A DNA stretch of 64,000 nt, taken from Odontesthes bonariensis (lineage: Eukaryota; Chordata; Actinopteri; Atheriniformes; Atherinopsidae). The notes under the pieces were generated by a model. It had not been told where the DNA came from, searched no databases, and worked only from the letters and a program-made list of their open reading frames with translations. The stretch is taken from contig NC_134510.1 of assembly GCF_027942865.1 (NCBI RefSeq), positions 28,747,163 through 28,811,162 of the forward strand, given 5' to 3'. Made by a program: the position numbers and the translations under genes. Below, in pieces: positions 47,401 to 64,000 of this stretch (its first letter is position 1; the number at the start of each line of letters is the position of its first letter).

Positions 47401-48701
47401 CAGGTTTAATAAAATAAACCACAGGTCTATCAAACAACCGAAGCCATTAAACCACATTGACACAGGTAATGTGGTTCTGATGTTCAACGTTTATGGGGTA
47501 AAAAAAAGACCAAAGCAGAAACCTCCACACTCACTTATAGATTTCCTGAGTTTCTCCAACACAAATAGCCAGTGGCTTCTTTCCGTTCCGTCCTTTCACA
47601 TCATAGATTTTTCTGACAGCCTCTGAGTTTTGGGCCAGACATGCCAAGCCGTAGATGGTGTCTGTGGGTACAGCAACAACGTGACCTTCTTTCAGAGCCT
47701 TCACCGTGCAATTCAGGATCTCAGTAAAATCTGCAATGTTAAAAAAAAAAAAGAAAAGCAGAGAGTCAATAGGACTTAGTCCACAGCAAGACATACATAA
47801 CAAAACAAAGGTGTAAAAGAAAAAAGGGAGCACACTGCTTTTAGCATTTCTGAAGGCAATAGTGTGGTTGTTGAAACATGGAAAAAAAACAAAAAACTAA
47901 CCTGTAACAAACTTCTCCCAGCTAAGAACTCATTATCCTTCACGCTTAGAGAGCAATTTGAGCACACTGATGCTCAATATTCCCATATGCTGGTAAATTG
48001 TAGGATAACAGATAAGATACTGAACTGATTGATAAGAACTGAAAACTGTAAGGGAGTAACTAAAGGAGCTGGAAGACACAAAACTCATACTCAGTTTGTT
48101 AAGAACTCCACTTACATCACAGCAGCATTTTAAACATTTTTGAGCCACTTTGTCTCTCTAACTCGCAGCATCCCTGGTCAAAGTTGGCTTTTTTTCCTAC
48201 ACTAAACCTACTCGGTGGCCATACTTAGAGTTAGCAGTAAAACAACAAACATAGGGTAGCCACGTGATGAAATTATGTTTACAAACGTACGAGTATTCAT
48301 CAGTTTTGTAACAAATAGATTATTTGTTCTGTTAAATTATTTCTTCAAAAGCAATTAAACAACTGACTTCTTCATTAAGTTCTTAATTATACTCCAAGTC
48401 TACTGTAAGTCTACTATAGGTAGACTCATGAACTGTAAACACAAATCAGAGACATTAATCCACTTTTATTAATATCAGTTTGTATATACTGAGTGGGACC
48501 CACATGTACGTTGTGAATGTCGTGTGTACCTGTTTGGACCCCCGAATGAATGGTCGGCCCGTTGGAGGTCGGCGGCACCATACGCAGCAATTTGGTCTTG
48601 AGCACTTTACACATGTCTGTTCCGAGTCTACGACCAGCCGCTGAACCGTAAAGTCCTCTGAATTTGATTAATTCAACAGCGAAGTAACAAACCGTAGTCA
48701 T
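44415..48701 (-). CDS. yrdc: Threonylcarbamoyl-AMP synthase (YrdC domain)
   Basis: YRDC makes threonylcarbamoyl-AMP from threonine, bicarbonate and ATP, the first step of tRNA t6A37 synthesis (cytosol and mitochondria). Exons in transcript order: 48530-48701, 47535-47730, 46443-46557, 46231-46350, 46020-46150 and 44415-44484, giving 267 residues (human 279). Motifs: PTDTIYG (79-85), KGR (103-105), KPLAI, LPGPVTLV, VRIPDH, SAN (188-190) and GSTVV. The short last exon (ALSSTLDVLECKYRLSEDSGEE) lies 1.5 kb away and was found from its match to the family's ALESTTAIL.QKYGL ending. The first ATG gives a basic, Arg-rich N-terminus usable as a mitochondrial signal; a second in-frame Met at residue 30 (MCKVLK) is possible. 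Intron 2 holds a Tc1 relic. Confidence 0.93.
46640..47290 (+). mobile_element. Tc1-like transposon relic in yrdc intron 2
   Basis: The plus-strand reading follows a Tc1-like transposase: 'cacaaacacccaaacag', 'gaaagtgctatttggtgatg', 'gacaaggagatgatgctaga', 'ttctgattccatcagtcgga' and 'ggatgataatgcgtctcaaa'. Stops and shifts break it. The wording matches the 39225-40290 relic, so the two are likely the same family. Confidence 0.75.
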
Positions 48702-49594
48702 ATAACCTAGCTTACAGCCAAAGATGTGTCATTACGCGGCCAGCAGCATGTTGACGCCTGATGCAATGACAGAAGTCTTCCGGGTTACGTCCACAGAGGA
48801 GAGACGTCAGCTTTCTTAAAGGGCCAGCAGCATTACACACCCCTTCTTCAGTGCTCTACTCATGAGGAGTCTTTCAAATGTATTAACAATTACACTCAGT
48901 TAAAATACATTAATACTTTTAAATATATATTTATTCATGTAATCCGTACAGTTACTTGTTGAAGCTCCTCTTACATTTTCTTTTCCTCTTGATACGAGTA
49001 TTCTTTGACATTCCAGATTATGCATTTACTTAAGCAGCTGCTTAATTACTTAATCCATCGGCAATAAAAACTAAACTTGTGTTTTTACTTGTTTAAAACC
49101 AAAAACGGATGTTTCAACCCCTTTGCACATGTTTTCCTTCGTTGCAAATTGTAGCCTTTTGGGTTTATTCTAAAGCACAAATAAACGATATTGGTTTATT
49201 TTTCTCAAGAGGAAGGGAAAAGATTCGTTAAATGCACTCGATTACAGAAGATTTCAGAGGTAGTTTATTATATTTACGCGATAATAAAACGCAACCTTTT
49301 TGTTATATTTTTTGTGTTTGTGTCCAATTACATATCTAAACAAATAAATGATAAACAATAAAATGTTCTGTGGTAAAGTCTCCTTGTCTTTCTGTTAATC
49401 GCGGTGGAGCCTAATTAGGAAAATTAAAATCACCTGTGAGCGCTGAAAAATGGAGAAAACGTCCCCCTCTCCCTACTGAGATGTAAATGTGAAGACAGAT
49501 ATGTCGACGGCTTCAAACACGGGTAATAAAACACGCACCTTTTCACCTCAGCAGCATCATTAGGCCATATCATGTTGACTGTGTTCAATATCAA
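48702..49594. other. Divergent intergenic region, yrdc / small gene
   Basis: This 0.9-kb spacer is AT-rich apart from the yrdc-proximal 100 bp. A possible alternative first exon for the downstream gene lies at 49501-49522 (ATG TCG ACG GCT... ending at a gtaata donor). Nothing else was recognised. Confidence 0.5.
48777..48809. promoter_or_regulatory. ETS and CRE-like sites at the yrdc / small-gene divergent promoter
   Basis: CTTCCGGG (ETS core on the minus strand) at 48777-48784 and GACGTCA (7 of 8 bases of a CRE) at 48803-48809, about 75-110 bp upstream of the yrdc start. Such sites are typical of bidirectional housekeeping promoters. Confidence 0.45.
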
Positions 49595-49960
49595 ATGGCC
49601 CCAGATTTAGAAGAGGCAGAAACGCAGCGGACCGACGGAGACGATGTGTCGTTGCAACAGGTCAGACACAACTTGACGTTCAGCATTGTAAAAGGCTGTT
49701 TGTCCTCCTTAAAATTTCACCAAGGCGTTTGGCTCTTACAGAATGTGGAGGCCATCGACGACAGACTGGCCAGACTGTCGCGGAGCATCAATCTGTGCAC
49801 ATCAGTCTTGACTGATTTGAAGGACCTGAGTGATGTTGTAGTGGTGAGTGCTTTGCGTTTCTCTCTGCAACCTCTTACAACTTACAATAGTTTCTGTGTT
49901 AATCCTTATTTGTTGCAGAGAAAATCTCTTCAGGATGTGTCCTTGCCTCCAAAGGAATGA
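49595..49960 (+). CDS. Small protein of unknown function at the C1orf122 position
   Basis: Not recognised by sequence. Splice-like sites suggest exons 49595-49660, 49742-49843 and 49919-49960, giving a 69-residue acidic, helical protein with a central NVEAIDDRLARLSRSINLC stretch that could form a coiled coil. Both introns (81 and 75 nt) are multiples of three without stops, so the unspliced frame is also open (121 residues). A different first exon (49501-49522, MSTASNTD...) could join at the acceptor before ATTTAGAAG; then the ATG at 49595 would be intronic. Human C1orf122 lies between YRDC and MTF1 in the same orientations, so orthology is possible, but I see no clear sequence similarity to it. 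It is head-to-head with yrdc and tail-to-tail with mtf1. Confidence 0.5.
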   Translation: MAPDLEEAETQRTDGDDVSLQQVRHNLTFSIVKGCLSSLKFHQGVWLLQNVEAIDDRLARLSRSINLCTSVLTDLKDLSDVVVVSALRFSLQPLTTYNSFCVNPYLLQRKSLQDVSLPPKE

Positions 49961-50009
49961 ACAGGGGAGCCTCTGCCAACCACACACACATTTCTATAAT
50001 ATGTAACGG

Positions 50010-50015
50010 AATAAA
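50010..50015 (+). terminator. Poly(A) signal of the small gene
   Basis: AATAAA 50 bp after the stop codon at 49960. It faces the mtf1 poly(A) signal only about 65 bp away. Confidence 0.6.
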
Positions 50016-50080
50016 CTTTATGACATCATTTAAAGTGTAAATTATTGACTGAACACGCATGTCAGTGACAAGGATAAGGT

Positions 50081-50086
50081 TTTATT
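50081..50086 (-). terminator. Poly(A) signal candidate for mtf1
   Basis: AATAAA on the minus strand, giving an mtf1 3' UTR of about 3.1 kb (50087-53202). No other gene was found in that stretch apart from the short coding-like island at 51350-51480. Confidence 0.45.
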
Positions 50087-53000
50087 AGTATTATATTGCT
50101 CTCAATTTATAGTTATCACTTTATACGAAACAAGCATAAGCAAAGTTTTTCACATTATACATTCTTTTAAAAATACAAATCCTTTACAATTCCTCACTCT
50201 TTGGGTGTCAGACAGTCCTTTGGAAGCATATGGTTTCCTATGTTTGCCAAATATTGCCCATTAGGAAATACGCTGGGACCGATAGATTTTTTTTTTTCTC
50301 CATCTCTGGCTCTACATTTGATCAAATGATCTGCTTCCAAATAAACATCACCATCAGTGATTTGCCAATGTTACCTTTTACTGGTAGACATCGTACAGAG
50401 ACCTGGGCCACGGGTCAAAAAACACTTCTCTGCTTAATTAAACTGTTGGCAGCTATAAGTTTGACTTTCAATGACAAAAGCCGACTATAAAAGTAAGAGA
50501 AAGGCTGAGATGATTACACAAATGGAGTTACACCAGTTTTAAGGAAAGGTCCAAAACAAAAGAAAACACAAGCGGTGTATTTGACTAAAAACAATTCTTA
50601 AAACAGAACCATTCATTTTCTAGATATTCGTCATACAAATCAAGTTGTTTTTTAGGCATTTTCCTCAAAGCCAAAACCAGGGGTAGACGTGGTGCAACGT
50701 TTATTGAAACCGTACCTGATGATTGCACTTCAAAGTCAAAATTTGCACTACCCCAGTTTAACTGTAATGTTCTTTAAGTCCAAGCGGTATGTTTTCAAAT
50801 GGTCGCATTGAAAACTCAGCTTTTGCCACCTGACGTCTGTAGCAAAATTTTGTCTCTTGGTGAAAGGCATAAAACCGTTAAGAGTCGGTATCTAGAATTT
50901 AAATTGCATAGTTGCAGACGATGAAATGTATAAGGACAATGTTAAGGATGTGCGCTTTACTCCCGCCAGTGATCTCTGGGATGTCCCAATTTTAGATTCA
51001 GACACTCATCTGCATATGTAGGGAATGGTTACAAGCATACGAGTAGAGCCTCTTGCAATACTACGAGTTCCTTTTAATTAAATACCTTTAAATAATAGTT
51101 TGGCCGACTACAGCCCAGTTGTGCTGTCTTGGGTACCCGCTTTCGAAAGCTGCAAGCAAATAATGGGGGGTAAAAACATCCAGATTTAAGTTTTTCCAAT
51201 TTATAAGCTCGTCAGTTTGTTTAATTCGTTGATCATTAATTAAAATTGAGTCATAATCTGCATCTGGTAGTAGCAGATTGTTTCCAGCAATGCTGCATAA
51301 ACATTACAGCTGGGGCAAAAAATGAAAACTTGTGGAAACCATAAGCCTTTTTTTTTTTTGCCTCCGTGATCTGCCGCTGGAGCTCACCAGCGAGTCGGCG
51401 AAAATGAGTATCGACGTGTCGACGTCTGACGCAGAGACTGTCAAGGCAAAGAGGCTCACTGAGCAGTTAATGTTGTAAGGCCAAGTAGCTTCAACACTAA
51501 TCTACAGGAGATCATGCCTTTGCTCTATCATCATTGCATTGTGTCCCATGTGAAAAAATACTGTTAAATTCTACTCCAAGAGAAGAGGCTATGTGTTAAA
51601 TATATTTCGTTACAACGGGGACTGTACAGAAGCCGAGCTGCTTACAGAACTGTTCAACTAAACACAGCAAAAACTCAAAAGTCCTCTACAGAAACGTGAT
51701 GGAGGGAGAACGCAAAGATATGGGATAAGCTCCAAACTCTGAGTTAGTAATTCAAAAGTCTATACAAAAATACAAATCCAAGAATAATCTACAAGTTTCT
51801 CAAAGATGTTTACACTAAAATGTACTATATTTACACTGTCTCCAGGACACCGTCTTTTAAATGCTACTTTACAGCAGTTGTATACAAAAAGTCTGTAGTG
51901 GTGCTGCACCTCAGCTAACAAGTTGTCTGATTCCGCTTTTCAAGATAGTGTGCGACAAACAGGAAAGAGTGCAGCAAAACATAGGGCTACTGCAACTCTG
52001 GGCCTCCTGCTAAGGAAAACACATGTCTGAGAAACACATGAAAGGAGCTGGGATTAGTTATGAGTTGATGGATCCCTGAGAGGGTCACAACCCTAAAAAA
52101 TATGGGATGTTGACGGTAGTTGCTAACTCTTTAACTGAGAACCATTCTTACGAACAATTAGATCCTGGTGGATAATTTGCTTCACTGTGCAGTCTGCTAC
52201 AGGTGCCTCTTCTCCTAAACTTGCTTTTAGCAATACACATTACATTTGTAAAAGGAAAGCACTTCAGTAACAAAAAGGAAAAAAAAACAACTTAAAAATA
52301 CAAGTGATTGGAATAAATTAATAGATCATTTTTTAAGCTAGTATTACCAATATATTGAAAGAATAGAGCATTTAAATAAATTAACATGTACAATTTTAAG
52401 TTAGTTTTAAGTTATAGGCAATTTGTCGATTTACTTAATGCTGTTCAAAGAGACAGGCAGAACTGATCACAGGTTCTTCTCTTTCGATTAGAAAATAAAT
52501 GTCAAAAGAAGTAGAAAAGAATCATCAACATTAGTCTTAGTAGAAAACAAAAAAGACAGGAAACTACTATCTCAGCTAAATGAGGGGCTGAGTTACCAAC
52601 CCCTTTAAATTCCTGCAGGGAGCGATGCTTGACTAAAATCATAGCAAATTCCTCTAATATACAGTGCACTCTGGTCATTTGCATACCAGCTTTAAGCGTT
52701 TGTTAGAACCTGTAATACAGTACGAGGATATACAGATGAGTTTTTGTTTTCCTGCTCAGGTGTGGGACCTTCAAGACAGGACCAATGAACTCTTATGTTA
52801 TCAGTGTTTGGACACTTGTTTCATTCAATAAATTCAGAGTGGATATCAGGAGCATTATTATATACAGATCACATTTCCCCACATAGGATCCACTGCCATT
52901 TCTCGGCATAAATGAGCGTTTAAGCTGATAAATCTCAATGAGCAAACTAATCCAGTTTCTAAAAATGTCAGCTACTGCAATGAGACTGAACAAAAGTTAC

Positions 53001-53202
53001 TCATAGTTTGTACATATACATGTAGCACAGCGGCATACAGAAAAGGATGCACTGCAGGAACAGAGGGTTTGATGTAGACACTATATCGGGTGAAAAAAGA
53101 GGCATCGCCTTGGAGAGTGGTTCGTGCTGTGGGTGTAATCGATGCTTGTAGATGAGTGGGTGCAACAGACAAACAAGTTGCCTGACTGGGAAGGCAACTC
53201 TT
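50087..53202 (-). other. Presumed mtf1 3' UTR
   Basis: AT-rich, gene-free 3.1 kb between the mtf1 stop and the converging poly(A) signals. The one unusual segment is the GC-rich island at 51350-51480. The extent is inferred from the poly(A) signal and the lack of other genes. Confidence 0.5.
51350..51480. other. GC-rich, coding-like island in the mtf1 3' UTR
   Basis: A T-run is followed by a GC-rich stretch with CpGs, open on the plus strand from about 51359 to a stop at 51476-51478. It includes ATG at 51404 and a peptide MSIDVSTSDAETVKAKRL... A gtaagg donor overlaps the stop. On the minus strand the same piece is open too and ends in A13, like a retroposed insertion. It is not assigned to any family. 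Confidence 0.35.
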
Positions 53203-62889
<9,687 letters not shown>

Positions 62890-62953
62890 GGTCCCAGGTG
62901 CCTCCTCTCCTTGGCAAGGAGGTCTGCTCACTTACACTGTTAAATGATACAAC

Positions 62954-64000
62954 CTGAAAATAAAAGCGGAAAAAAAGGCGTTATTTTTGTCGAGAAGAGT
63001 TCAAGAAAAGGGAAGTTTATCTTGGAAGGCACATGAAGTCATAAGGCAGTTACTACTGTCCAAAAGTTTAATTAAATAAAAAGCAGCTCCAAACATAAAA
63101 GACTAATAAAACAAACAAACACAAAAACAGCCAAACTCATCATGTTCTCGGGAATATTGCTCCAGGTGTGCTCTTTTTAAAAGGCGAGGACATTCTACGG
63201 TGTATAGTAAACCAAAGCGTTCACAGAAGTAATTTATTGTTAAGAAAAGACTTCCTGTCTGGTTGAAGTTTCAGTTTGAAAGTAGGGATGAGTTTTAACA
63301 CACAACCTACTTGAAAGCACAGCTGTCAACTACAAAATTTCTCTGACAGCCATCAATATTTACCAAAAACTGTCTACATAAAGCCTCAAAAGTGAGATAT
63401 GTCTACAGACGTCCTAAATCCCAAAGTTAAATCATCCCTCTACCCCCTTCAACACACTTGTCCTTCGCTGGAAATGTATATATAATCAACAATGAGAAGA
63501 AATTGCTCAAAAAGTACTAGCTTAAAGTACAAATGAGCCCTGTTTAGGGAAACTTACCCCACACATCGAGAACTTTCTGACAAGTGAGAAAACGAGACTA
63601 CAACTAAATATCCACCTGATAAACTTTATGGTTTCCAAGCAATTAAAACTCATCAGATTAGCTTTCACAAAACGTTATCTGTGAGATATTAAAGATGCCA
63701 AACTTTTAAGGCAATGACAATCAACTTTTCCGTACTCGACATTCCCACCTAACGTTTTCACAAAAATAAGGTTTACAAACACGGAGGGGTCTCTTAAACA
63801 CGTCGTCACTGCAAAGCATGCAGTCCATTCAGGATGATTAACGTTTGAATGACAGCGTATTTATGTTTCCTTTACTAAATGTCACAGTACTGAGAGGTTG
63901 CTAGCCGTGCACTGTTAGCACGCTGTGTACGTAGCTACTGGTGGATAACTGGTTAGATATTTCAGAAAACATCTTAATCACACAGTTTCCGAAATGTGTA
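62954..64000 (-). other. mtf1 upstream intron or promoter region
   Basis: A cag acceptor at 62954-62956 (minus strand) shows that the start-codon exon is spliced, so an untranslated first exon lies upstream. I could not place it. The rest of the window is AT-rich, with no gene recognised. Confidence 0.55.

Overview
This is a eukaryotic window from a ray-finned (teleost) fish. The evidence is GT-AG introns, vertebrate orthologues with compact introns, many simple repeats ((TA)n, (GT)n, (C)n next to (AC)n) and several decayed Tc1-like elements of kinds common in teleost genomes. All calls rest on reading the sequence and on remembered protein families; no database was searched.

Eight protein-coding genes were rebuilt exon by exon. 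On the minus strand at the left is rpa2 (last exon off the window). Then come smpdl3b (+), mecr (-), lin28a (-), maneal (+), yrdc (-), a small unassigned gene at the position of human C1orf122 (+), and mtf1 (-, first non-coding exon beyond what can be called). The human counterparts sit in several places on chromosome 1p34-p36, so the window packs a dispersed 1p gene set into 64 kb.

Layout. 1-5790 rpa2; 5791-7216 shared divergent promoter with NRF1 and E2F-type sites; 7217-9796 smpdl3b; 9797-11373 the two converging 3' ends plus a Tc1 relic; 11374-14845 mecr; 14846-16540 repeats (Tc1 relic, dispersed repeat, small hairpin); 16543-28421 lin28a with a long 3' UTR that carries let-7, miR-125, miR-30 and miR-26 seed matches; 28422-32113 a divergent lin28a/maneal spacer with microsatellites and a perfect 26-bp hairpin followed by poly(A); 32114-42917 maneal with a 7.2-kb intron holding repeats and a possible enhancer; 42918-44414 converging 3' ends; 44415-48701 yrdc; 48702-49594 divergent promoter; 49595-49960 small gene; 50081-62953 mtf1; 62954-64000 mtf1 upstream intron or promoter.

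The genes do not form one pathway. Their products act in replication and repair (RPA2), GPI-anchored phosphodiesterase function (SMPDL3B), mitochondrial fatty-acid synthesis (MECR), let-7 control and stem-cell timing (LIN28A), Golgi glycan processing (MANEAL), tRNA t6A synthesis (YRDC) and the metal response (MTF1). I did not find a convincing new biological system. The points most worth checking are a probable GC-AG intron in smpdl3b, a changed HIEPY motif in maneal, the lin28a microRNA sites, the perfect hairpin near 30.5 kb, a small gene whose introns both keep the reading frame, and two coding-like islands inside mtf1.
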